This document shows, one piece after another, positions 18,805 to 26,837 of a stretch of 64,000 bases of DNA. The position numbers were made by a program, and so were the translations under genes. The stretch's first letter is position 1, and each line of letters begins with the position of its first letter. Source of the stretch: Cytophagaceae bacterium (GTDB taxonomy: Bacteria; Bacteroidota; Bacteroidia; Cytophagales; Flexibacteraceae); contig JAIXYP010000069.1 in the NCBI GenBank assembly GCA_027490155.1, positions 1-64,000 of the forward strand, read 5' to 3'. The notes beneath the pieces were generated by a model. It had not been told where the DNA came from, did not search any database, and was given only the letters and a program-made list of their open reading frames with translations.

Positions 18805-21612
18805 ATGGATTATCGAAGATTAATTAGTTGCACCAGGCTATTATTGGTGTGTATGTTTTGCGCATGGGCGCAGACAAGTTTTGGGCAAGTGAACGGCTCT
18901 GGATGGGCGGAGCAGGTTGGCTTTAGCCGCTTTAACCTGGTTTTTAATGGTATTAGTAACAATACCATCGCCTACTATCCTGCGACAGGGGATATATCCA
19001 TCATCTGGACCTATGCACGGGGGATCAACCCAAGTGGTCGGACAGTAGGATACAATCATTTTGACAAACGCAGCAACCGTTGGCTTTGGTCTGCTGGCAC
19101 CACCAATCATGGCACTACGGATGATTCATGCAACTATCAACTTTCGCCATTGATGCCTGCCTGTAATAGTATACGAATGGGATCAGGATTTCAAGATGGA
19201 AGAGTTGGTTCCCCCAATTTGATTTGGGATGGGCAGCGTGAAGCGGTTGTGAATTACGCTGTCTACCCTAATGACCCACAGAATACTACCAGAATCCACA
19301 CTTTGCAGCCAAGATTTGGGTCCTATTTTGCACAAATGGCACAAAGCCGAGTGGCAGTGGATACTGTTAGGAGAGATCTAACAAAGGAGGCCTTTTATCA
19401 TGTCACAGCCAGTGCGGATGCTAACAACTACCTGCTCACGGTAACTGATGACACGCTCAATAACCCTGGGCTTTTGGATGGTGGGATCTTAAACAACCTG
19501 ATATTGTACCACAGTACCAACTTGGGTAGCACTTGGACGACCAATACCATTCCTTTTGTCAATGTATCCAATGGTATTCGTTATCCCGTTTCCTATAATC
19601 TTACCATGGATGCCAAGGACAATATGGTTGCAATCATAGTGCAATGCTACACTGAACCAGCAGGTGGTATTTCTACCTATTTGTTTAAATCAACCTACAA
19701 GGGGCAGCCCGGTACATGGACTTCAAGGCTAATTGCGCTTAAGACAAAAAGCGATGTGGCCAATCTTGGAGGGAAATTTGTCACGCCAGCAGACGATAGT
19801 CAGTTTAGCGTGTTGATTGACAACGCTAACAAGGTGCATGTTACTATGCATGCAGGTAGTATCAATTTAGATTCGTTTAGCATTGGGATATATGGCAACG
19901 GAGGCCTTCCGAATGCATCGTTTTCCAAACTCTATTATTGGAACGAAGATATGCAGGGTGTGAATGCCTATCGCATTTTGGCAGGAATCTTGGACGTTGA
20001 TCATAATGGTTCGATTGACATACCGGACTATGGGCAAGTGGGTGATCCTGGTTTTTATCGACAAGCGGGACTTTCGTTCTCGAATTTAAGCGTAGATCAA
20101 TATAACAATCTTTACATCACCTACAGTGCATGTGTAGAGGGGACCCAAAATGCAAGTAACACGAATGTCACGCGCGACCTTTATGTTATGTCATCGTATA
20201 ACGGTGGTATAAGCTGGACCAACCCCATCAATGTAGCTGGTCGTCTATCAATTGATAATTGCTTCACAAGTGACGATGGATCATCTGGTTGGAGCTGTCA
20301 TGAGGAAGCCTTCCCCTCTGTTGTCAAACGTATTGGGGCTGATGATAAATTGCACATTGCGTTCTACTCAAGTCATTATGTAGGATTTGGATCAAGGTAT
20401 TCACCAATTTTCGGAGGCTACTACATGATTTCCTATAAAGCCATCAGTACCCATGACATTGAGGGCTCATTCCTGAAGGCCAATTTGCCTACCCAAGTTT
20501 GCGCTGGGGCAACAATCCCGATCACGGTCTCGGCGCCGACCAATCGGGTTTGTATTTATGGCCCCCTAACAGCTACTTCGGTATTTCGGGCAGAGCTAGA
20601 CACCACGGGTTTTGGTGCTTTCCGGAACCCAATCTTGCTAGGAACTTTTACAGGCAATGCTGCTGGTGGAACGATCACTGCTCGCTTTCCCGCCAATATG
20701 CAAGTCAATGGGCATATTCGTGTGGTGGTTAACAATGCTGACTCCAATGCCAACCCGATGAAGTATCAATCAACAACAGGAGAGTTCCCTATCAATGTAG
20801 GTATGGCGTCACCAAGCGGGGCCCTAACAAACCTATCCTTACTTGTTGATTCTAGGATAATCCCTCAAAATGGGCAGGTGTGTAGTGGCTGTAACTTGCG
20901 GGCCACCAATGACGGTACCCCGAACAATGACAACCAAACCTGGACCATTAGCCCAAGTACGGCTGGCACAATCCAGCCCAATGGCGATCCCTACTTTGGT
21001 CCTGCCCGCACTACGATTGTACTTAACCCCAACTATCAAGGCCCAATGACGATCAGCGTAACCGCCAATAATGACTGTGGTACAGGTCCGGCTGCTAGCA
21101 TGGTTGTCAATGTCGTGGGTGGCACTGCACAATACCAAAGCACGGGGGTGATGACCACCAACCTAGTGGGAGGCCAATGGCTTTATGCTAGTTCGATCCG
21201 GAGTCCCTTTGTGCCACTAAGCCCACCACAGCTCTCGAACACGTTTGATCTTCGTGCTTCGGGGCAAGCCAATGGCTACTACCGCTATGATGATGGCACC
21301 TGCCAGAGTAACATCCTATACTACAGCCCTACACTTGGCCTTAGCACCACAGAGGCATCAACGATTGCTTTCCAGATATATCCCAATCCTGCTACGGATG
21401 CCTTCCGGATTGAGGCAGCGCTTAAAGATGGCCCTGCTGAGGTGGTTATCTATAATGGTGTCGGTCAGGTGGTACACCAAGGCAAACTGCAAGGAGGCGA
21501 GGGGCAGTCTGTTTCACAAGAAATCAATACGGCTCGGCTAACCCGCGGTGTCTATTTGGTGCGGGTCGGCAGTGGTAAGGCCATTGGGGTTCAGCGTCTG
21601 GTGTTGCGCTAG
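18805..21612 (+). CDS. Type IX secreted propeller-like surface protein (paralogue 1)
   Basis: 935 residues. A signal peptide (about 1-27, ending TSFGQ) is followed by a large repeat-containing domain with Asp-box-like turns (STNLGSTWTTN near 237, SYNGGISWTNPI near 469), as in sialidase-type beta-propellers. A calcium-loop-like segment, DVDHNGSIDIPDY, lies near residue 397. The C-terminal region has Ig/PKD-like parts and ends with a type A sorting domain (YPNPATDAF near 859, RGVYLVRVGSGKA, final RLVLR) that directs export through the Por system and surface attachment. Paralogue 2 follows at 22201. No catalytic function can be assigned. Confidence 0.8.
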   Translation: MDYRRLISCTRLLLVCMFCAWAQTSFGQVNGSGWAEQVGFSRFNLVFNGISNNTIAYYPATGDISIIWTYARGINPSGRTVGYNHFDKRSNRWLWSAGTTNHGTTDDSCNYQLSPLMPACNSIRMGSGFQDGRVGSPNLIWDGQREAVVNYAVYPNDPQNTTRIHTLQPRFGSYFAQMAQSRVAVDTVRRDLTKEAFYHVTASADANNYLLTVTDDTLNNPGLLDGGILNNLILYHSTNLGSTWTTNTIPFVNVSNGIRYPVSYNLTMDAKDNMVAIIVQCYTEPAGGISTYLFKSTYKGQPGTWTSRLIALKTKSDVANLGGKFVTPADDSQFSVLIDNANKVHVTMHAGSINLDSFSIGIYGNGGLPNASFSKLYYWNEDMQGVNAYRILAGILDVDHNGSIDIPDYGQVGDPGFYRQAGLSFSNLSVDQYNNLYITYSACVEGTQNASNTNVTRDLYVMSSYNGGISWTNPINVAGRLSIDNCFTSDDGSSGWSCHEEAFPSVVKRIGADDKLHIAFYSSHYVGFGSRYSPIFGGYYMISYKAISTHDIEGSFLKANLPTQVCAGATIPITVSAPTNRVCIYGPLTATSVFRAELDTTGFGAFRNPILLGTFTGNAAGGTITARFPANMQVNGHIRVVVNNADSNANPMKYQSTTGEFPINVGMASPSGALTNLSLLVDSRIIPQNGQVCSGCNLRATNDGTPNNDNQTWTISPSTAGTIQPNGDPYFGPARTTIVLNPNYQGPMTISVTANNDCGTGPAASMVVNVVGGTAQYQSTGVMTTNLVGGQWLYASSIRSPFVPLSPPQLSNTFDLRASGQANGYYRYDDGTCQSNILYYSPTLGLSTTEASTIAFQIYPNPATDAFRIEAALKDGPAEVVIYNGVGQVVHQGKLQGGEGQSVSQEINTARLTRGVYLVRVGSGKAIGVQRLVLR

Positions 21613-22200
21613 GGTGGACCCGAGCCAATCCTGTGCCGATAACGATCCCTCTGGCGGCTTTGCCAATGCGTATATGTTCGAGGCAGCTGATTGCGGCTCA
21701 TTTATTGCGGTGCAAATCAGTAAGGGGTAACCCGAAAGTAACCCCCTATCCGAGTCCCAGTCCTGCTTCCACCAATCTGATACAGTTTGGGAGGCTAAGT
21801 TAAGTCAGTGTTATCGGCAGATTATGTGCCCCTTGAGGGTTTCGGGAGGTCTCCAAACATTGCTTTTGCCGCGTTCCCTAAAATTTTTTGATAGTTTTTG
21901 ACCTTTTGGGCAACCTTTTATGTTGCTTGTTGGTCTAAAGACTATAACCTTGGTTATACCCTCCAGACTCACCTTTGGGTTTCAAGATTAAGAAAGTGAA
22001 TGGATTGGCAACCAATTTGACAACATAACGGCGTTTGTACTGCAAAAACTGGTTGTCAGATGGCGCTGAAGCGACAATATTTTGAAAATATGACACCTAC
22101 GGGTCATTTGTATTGCAAAATGGTTGCTTCCCAAACCCCTAGCCCTTAGTTTTGAGGCAATTTCAGTTCACAAAAAATCCATTACTCTAACACTGTCGGC
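21613..22200. other. 588-bp upstream region of the second paralogue
   Basis: No gene is seen. It includes a short inverted repeat GGGGT/ACCCC (near 21724-21747) after the first paralogue and a pair of imperfect direct repeats listed separately. Such a long upstream region before a gene with strongly biased codons suggests substantial regulation (inference). I could not pick a confident -33/-7 pair. Confidence 0.5.
22034..22125. repeat. Two imperfect direct repeats upstream of paralogue 2
   Basis: TTTGTACTGCAAAAACTGG (22034-22052, followed by TTG) and TTTGTATTGCAAAATGG (22107-22123, followed by TTG) differ at few positions. Their starts are 73 bases apart, which is seven helical turns. They may be binding sites for a regulator of the large secreted protein that starts at 22201. 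Confidence 0.4.
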
Positions 22201-25164
22201 ATGAAAAAAATATGTTTACTGCTAGCGCTAGCAGCCACAGGCTTCACCGCCTATGGTCAGAAAGCACTCAACGCAGCGGGCAATGCGCGTAGCAAATACG
22301 CGATCGACCCATCTGCACGTCCCGAAGTTCGTCGGGCAGACTCTCCTATGGAGAGCGAAAAGTCAGTCCCGTCTGGTCCACGTACCGTCAGTTCCATCGT
22401 TGGTTCTGACTGGGCTGACCAAGTCGGCTATACCTATTTCGATTTGCAGTCTTACGGCTCTAACTCAACTGGTCTTCAGTACTACCCATCGACTGGCAAC
22501 ATTTCTGTCATTTGGCAGTATGGACGCGGTGTGGCCCGTAGCAGCCGTATGGCAGGCTACAACCACTATAGCGGCTCGCTGAACCGTTGGTTGTTTACTG
22601 CTGGTATAACTACCCCAGGATCGCAGGATGACTCTGTCAACTTCATGTTATCGCCACTTAGGCCTGTCTCCAACAGTAGTACTCAAACTGGTATTTCCAG
22701 CTTCCTTAACGGTCGTATTGGCTGGCCTAACTTGATCTGGGATGGTACCAAAGAAGCTGTTGCAGCTTATTGCGTTTATCCTAATGATCCGGGTTCGCTA
22801 ACCCGTATCCATACTTACCAGCCTTCTGTCGGCAATTATTTTGCTCAGTTTGGTACCCCAGACCGTTCTGCTGCTGATACAGTACGCCGTGACTACACCA
22901 AAGAAGCTGTTTTCCACCTGACTGCTAGTGGTGGTAACAACTCTTACCTCTTGACCGCTTCTGGGGACGTAGATAACAACCCTAGCCTACTTGCTGGTGG
23001 TACAGTTAATAACTTGATCGTCTATCACACCTCGGACCTTGGTACTAGCTGGACAGCTAACACAATTCCTTTCATCAGCTCTGCTTACGGCATTGGCGGT
23101 GTTAAAGGTACTGGCTATGCTATCGACGCCAAAGGTGACGAAGTTGCTGTTGTCGTTCAGTGTATGACTGCCCGTCCTGACAATGGTCTTGCTACCTACT
23201 TGTTCCGTTCAAGCAACAAAGGTTTGCCAGGTACCTGGACCAGCCGCTTGATCATGAAACGTACCTCAGCCGATACCTCATTCCGCGTTGGGTCTAACTT
23301 TGTTTTGGCTAGCGACGGTTCGTTCTCGGTCCTGATCGACAACAATGGTAAGTCGCACGTCACTGCTCATGCCGGATACCAAACACTTGACTCTCTTGGT
23401 GGTGCTACTGGTACTTTCTACATGAACGGTGCCTTCTCTAGTGCTATCCCTAGCCAGCTCTACTACTGGAACAGCGATATGTCTGACAACTCTGGTTTCC
23501 GCGAGCTAACCGGTATTGTTGACATCAACCGTGATGGTACGATCGATATCCCAGCCTATTCTGCCACCAACGGTGCAGGTCCATATCCACAAGCTGGTAT
23601 CTCAATGTCAACACTTGCTACTGATGCAAACAACAACCTTTACATCACCTACTCTGGTTGTGTTGAGGGTACCCAAGCAACCTCTAACCCGAACGTAACA
23701 CGTGATGTTTACATCATGGCATCTTACAACGGTGGTACTACCTGGACCAACCCAATCAACGTCGCTGGTCGTCTGGTAATCAATAACTGCTTTACTGCTG
23801 ATGATGGTTCGTCAGGATCTGGTCTTTACGAAGAGGCTTACCCAATCACTAACCGTCGTATCGGTGCTGATGGCAAACTCCACATGCAGTTTGTTTCAGA
23901 TGATCTTGCTGGTCTTGCCCGTGGCGGTACCAACTCAATCGCTGCTATCAATGGCTGGACTAACTGGCGTGGTAACCTGATCAGCTACAAAGGCATCAGC
24001 ATCAACGACATCGAAGGTTCATACCTTAAGGCTACATTCCCTGCTCAAGTTTGTGCTGGTGCTACCTTGGCTATGCCAGTTGCTAGCCCTGTAAACCGTC
24101 TTTGTATCTATGGTCCAGTTGACGCTTCTAGCGTATTCCGTGCCGAGCTTGACACAACAGGTAACTCATCTTTCGCTAACCCTGTCCTTCTTGGTACCTT
24201 CACTGGCAGCGCTGCTGGTGGTACTATCACTGCTAACTTCCCAGCTGGCTGGCAAGGTAATGGCCATATCCGCATCGTAATCAACAATGCTGATCCGAAC
24301 GCCAACCCACAGTTGTACCAATCAACCACAGGCGAGTATCCTATCACTGTCACGATCGGTGCTCCGAGCTCACCTACTAACATGACCAACATCACCTCAT
24401 CTGGTGGTAACGTCACTGCCGGTGGTGCTGTTTGCGGCGTAAACTCTGTCAACTTCAATGTTAACGGTGTTTCTAATGCCAACCTATACGAGTGGTCAAT
24501 CACGCCAGCTGCTGCTGGTAGCATCCAAATCAATGGCGATCCAAGCATTGGCGGTACTACTTCGCTAGCTTCTTTCAACAGCACTTATACAGGTCCGGTT
24601 ACTGTTGGCGTCAAAGCAATCAATGGTTGCGGTACTAGCACAGAGACCACATTTGGTTTCAACGTTGGTGGTGGTGCTGTTGGCTTCGATCCGAACAATG
24701 CAAACACCCTTGTTAGCACAGTTGGTGGTGGTCAGTGGGAGTACAGCGGCTCGATCATCGGACCGTTCCAACCATTGTCTCCAGCTGTTACCCAGACTTC
24801 GCTTAACCTAACCTCACCAGTACAAGCTGACGGATTCTATCGTTACAATAACGGCACCTGCCCTTCTAACGTTGTTTCTTACATCTTGGTCGGACTTAGC
24901 AATGCACAGCTTGCCAACGCCATCAGCATCTACCCTAACCCAGCTCGCGAGTCGTTCCAGGTTGCAGCTACTGCACTTGACGGCCGTGCTAACATCACTG
25001 TCTTCAACGGTGTTGGTCAGTTGGTTAAAAAGGCTTCTCTTGACCTTGCAGGTAGCATCTCTGGCAACACAACCATCAGCACTGATGGTATGGGCAAAGG
25101 CATCTACTTCGTTCGCGTTAGCACAGGCAAAGCCTCTACTATCAAGCGTGTCGTGATTCAATAA
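22201..25164 (+). CDS. Type IX secreted propeller-like surface protein (paralogue 2)
   Basis: 987 residues with the same architecture as the gene before it. After the signal peptide (about 1-19, ending TAYGQ) there is an additional stretch of about 45 residues, then the shared domain starting GSDWADQVGYTYF. The calcium-loop-like segment DINRDGTIDIPAY is near residue 441 and the shared block VAGRLVINNCFTADDGSSG is near 522. The sorting domain begins YPNPARES near 911 and ends KRVVIQ. Codons are heavily biased to GGT, GCT, AAC and TAC, as in the atp and rpoC genes, suggesting very high expression, unlike paralogue 1. No catalytic role is evident. Confidence 0.8.
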   Translation: MKKICLLLALAATGFTAYGQKALNAAGNARSKYAIDPSARPEVRRADSPMESEKSVPSGPRTVSSIVGSDWADQVGYTYFDLQSYGSNSTGLQYYPSTGNISVIWQYGRGVARSSRMAGYNHYSGSLNRWLFTAGITTPGSQDDSVNFMLSPLRPVSNSSTQTGISSFLNGRIGWPNLIWDGTKEAVAAYCVYPNDPGSLTRIHTYQPSVGNYFAQFGTPDRSAADTVRRDYTKEAVFHLTASGGNNSYLLTASGDVDNNPSLLAGGTVNNLIVYHTSDLGTSWTANTIPFISSAYGIGGVKGTGYAIDAKGDEVAVVVQCMTARPDNGLATYLFRSSNKGLPGTWTSRLIMKRTSADTSFRVGSNFVLASDGSFSVLIDNNGKSHVTAHAGYQTLDSLGGATGTFYMNGAFSSAIPSQLYYWNSDMSDNSGFRELTGIVDINRDGTIDIPAYSATNGAGPYPQAGISMSTLATDANNNLYITYSGCVEGTQATSNPNVTRDVYIMASYNGGTTWTNPINVAGRLVINNCFTADDGSSGSGLYEEAYPITNRRIGADGKLHMQFVSDDLAGLARGGTNSIAAINGWTNWRGNLISYKGISINDIEGSYLKATFPAQVCAGATLAMPVASPVNRLCIYGPVDASSVFRAELDTTGNSSFANPVLLGTFTGSAAGGTITANFPAGWQGNGHIRIVINNADPNANPQLYQSTTGEYPITVTIGAPSSPTNMTNITSSGGNVTAGGAVCGVNSVNFNVNGVSNANLYEWSITPAAAGSIQINGDPSIGGTTSLASFNSTYTGPVTVGVKAINGCGTSTETTFGFNVGGGAVGFDPNNANTLVSTVGGGQWEYSGSIIGPFQPLSPAVTQTSLNLTSPVQADGFYRYNNGTCPSNVVSYILVGLSNAQLANAISIYPNPARESFQVAATALDGRANITVFNGVGQLVKKASLDLAGSISGNTTISTDGMGKGIYFVRVSTGKASTIKRVVIQ

Positions 25165-25221
25165 GCCTAGCCTCGCTAGCTTGCGGAAATAGCCTCAGCT
25201 AGGGATGATATAGTATCCCAG

Positions 25222-25261
25222 ATCGGACTTGGTGTAGCAATACGCCAAGTCCGATTTTTTT
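25222..25261 (+). terminator. Terminator of paralogue 2
   Basis: ATCGGACTTGG (25222-25232) pairs perfectly with CCAAGTCCGAT (25245-25255), followed by a run of T residues to 25261. This strong terminator fits a highly transcribed gene. Confidence 0.9.
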
Positions 25262-25292
25262 GGTATCAGAGTTGGGTTGGCTGTTGTTAGCC

Positions 25293-25371
25293 ATAGTTAG
25301 CACCTTGGGTTAATTTGTCCAAGGAGCCCAGCCCTAACTATCGTTTGTTGGCCATGGCTGCTATCTGGCCA
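25293..25371. other. Cluster of nested hairpins in intergenic DNA
   Basis: An outer stem ATAGTTAG/CTAACTAT (25293-25300 with 25334-25341) encloses an inner stem CCTTGG/CCAAGG (25303-25308 with 25319-25324). A further hairpin TGGCC/GGCCA (25349-25353 with 25367-25371) follows. All arms pair perfectly. With the block at 25414-25554 this makes about 260 bases of dense secondary structure between two convergent genes. It could be a structured RNA on either strand; I cannot match it to a known class. Confidence 0.35.
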
Positions 25372-25413
25372 GGATCACGAAGCAACGGATTGAGAACTGA
25401 TGGATGCCGTTTT

Positions 25414-25554
25414 AGTGCCGGTAGCTTTGCTTGTGCTGGTTAAGCAAAGGCAGAATAGGGTGCAGTCCGGGACTAATGCCCGGCAACTAGATAGCCTTGT
25501 TGCGAGGTATAAGGCCTATTGCCGCCTTTCCTAAGCTGGCCCGATAGGCTTGCC
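25414..25554 (+). ncRNA. Cobalamin-riboswitch-like structured block (possible relic)
   Basis: Several conserved blocks of the cobalamin (B12) riboswitch appear in the right order with small changes: AGTGCC, then GGTTAA, then GGGTGCAGTCCGG, then GCCCGGCAACTAGATA, and finally GGCCCGATAGGCTTGCC in the place of the B12 box. Supporting stems are GCTTTGCTT with AAGCAAAG-GC (25424-25452), CCGGG with CCCGG (25467-25482), and ATAGCCTT with AAGGCCTAT (about 25491-25519). No gene follows on this strand; the next element is a terminator for the opposing gene. It may be a decayed riboswitch, an orphan RNA, or chance similarity. Confidence 0.3.
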
Positions 25555-25654
25555 TCAGCACCTGAATGGATAGGTCCAGTATTTGGTTAGCCTGACCCAT
25601 CCATGGTTACCTACTGACACAAGTTTGGACACCGTAGCAACTAGCCCAGAAATA

Positions 25655-25694
25655 CCAAAGGGCCCTCACGATAATGATCATGAGGGCCCTTTTG
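25655..25694 (-). terminator. Terminator of the mlaE-like gene, possibly bidirectional
   Basis: AAAGGGCCCTCA (25657-25668) pairs perfectly with TGAGGGCCCTTT (25681-25692). A- and T-runs on either side allow it to work from both directions. It lies 38 bases beyond the stop codon of the minus-strand permease gene. Confidence 0.8.
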
Positions 25695-25732
25695 GGTATC
25701 GGCATACATAACGTGGCAAAATCCCGTCTCAA

Positions 25733-26485
25733 CTAAAGCATGATACCAGCGATGACATAGTCAGCTACCAGCAAGGCGATACAGCTATTGGTTACAGCAT
25801 TGGTACTGGCAACACCTACCTCAAGCGATCCGCCCTTGGTATAGAAGCCTTCAAAAGCACTTATCGAGGTGATCAGGAAGCCAAACACAGTAGCCTTGAC
25901 CAACGCAAACAGAATGTTATAAGGTACAAATGAGGTCCTGATACCTTCGACGTACTCGGCGTTGGTGATCAAACCAGAGGCAACCGCCCCAAGATAGCCG
26001 CCAATAATACCAAGGAAACAGGATAAAATCGTTAGGAGGGGCACCATGGTCGTACCTGCGATAATCTTAGGTAGGGCTAGATAACTAGCTGAGTTGATAC
26101 CCATAACATCCAGAGCATCTATCTGCTCGGTGATGCGCATCGTGCCGAGGTTGCCTGCAATGTTTGAGCCGACCTTACCTGCCAAAATCACGCAAGTAAA
26201 GGTGGTGCTAAGCTCAAGCAGGACCATATCCCGGACAATGGTGCCTACGACCAGTTTCGGTACAAATGGGCTGAACAAATTGTGGGCTGTTTGCACCGCA
26301 GTAACTGCCCCGATGAATACCGAAACTACGGAAACAATGAAGACGGACTTGGAGCCAATATTCACCATTTCGTCCATGATGAGGCCCGGATACACAGAAA
26401 ATCGCTCTGTTTGGCTCACGGTCTTGCCCAAGAAGATCATGTAGCGCCCTAAGGCCTTGATGAGTGTGAGCGGATTTAGGTTCAT
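25733..26485 (-). CDS. MlaE-type ABC transporter permease
   Basis: 250 residues from the ATG at 26485. An upstream ATG at 26539 is ruled out because it overlaps the -7 box at 26537-26544. Five or six membrane helices and the family motif AGKVGSNIAGNLGTMRITEQ (followed by IDALDVMG) identify an MlaE/YrbE permease. These proteins, with an MlaF ATPase and an MlaD-type MCE protein, move phospholipids between the inner and outer membranes. No mlaF or mlaD gene is next to it in this window; downstream is a terminator, so the partners must be elsewhere or upstream genes have been separated. Confidence 0.9.
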   Translation of the reverse strand: MNLNPLTLIKALGRYMIFLGKTVSQTERFSVYPGLIMDEMVNIGSKSVFIVSVVSVFIGAVTAVQTAHNLFSPFVPKLVVGTIVRDMVLLELSTTFTCVILAGKVGSNIAGNLGTMRITEQIDALDVMGINSASYLALPKIIAGTTMVPLLTILSCFLGIIGGYLGAVASGLITNAEYVEGIRTSFVPYNILFALVKATVFGFLITSISAFEGFYTKGGSLEVGVASTNAVTNSCIALLVADYVIAGIML

Positions 26486-26536
26486 AGGGAGAAGATGAAG
26501 CCCTGCCTTGATTTTTGCTAAGGCAAAGACTAGTGA

Positions 26537-26544
26537 CAAAGGTA
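26537..26544 (-). promoter_or_regulatory. -7 box of the mlaE-like gene
   Basis: On the minus strand the sequence reads TACCTTTG, a good TAnnTTTG match, 51 bases upstream of the ATG at 26485. It decides the start, since transcription would begin downstream of the alternative ATG at 26539. Confidence 0.55.
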
Positions 26545-26762
26545 CTTAGATATGCCCTAGTAACATAGAGTTGGCTCAATCAGGGACATATCGGTTATTT
26601 TGGCAATATGGATAGCTGTAGTTAACGCCAGTCTATTGGGTAAGATCATGTCTCTGTAAAGGCACTATTTATACCTCGTTTTTGGCAGGTGCTTGTTTCA
26701 GCTTAGTATCAGCCGCATTATCTAGTTGGTAGTTATCAATGTTAGAGACTTTAGCATAATGC
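26545..26762. other. Intergenic region between mlaE and secDF
   Basis: No supported gene. A minus-strand frame ending at 26669 (KVSNIDNYQLDNAADTKLKQ) reads like a protein tail but has no ATG and overlaps the secDF terminator. It could be a short remnant. Confidence 0.4.
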
Positions 26763-26801
26763 AAAAAAAGGCCATCCTTGCAGTGGCAGGGATGGCCTTT
26801 T
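26763..26801 (-). terminator. secDF terminator
   Basis: AAAAGGCCATCC (26766-26777) pairs with GGATGGCCTTTT (26790-26801). On the minus strand the stem ends in a seven-T run, 37 bases past the secDF stop. Confidence 0.85.
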
Positions 26802-26837
26802 AGATTGGGGATCGTTACCCCAATTTAGCTAATGGAA

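Noticed and set aside
26669-26765. Protein-tail-like frame downstream of secDF
   Set aside because: No ATG, overlaps the secDF terminator, and is too short to support.
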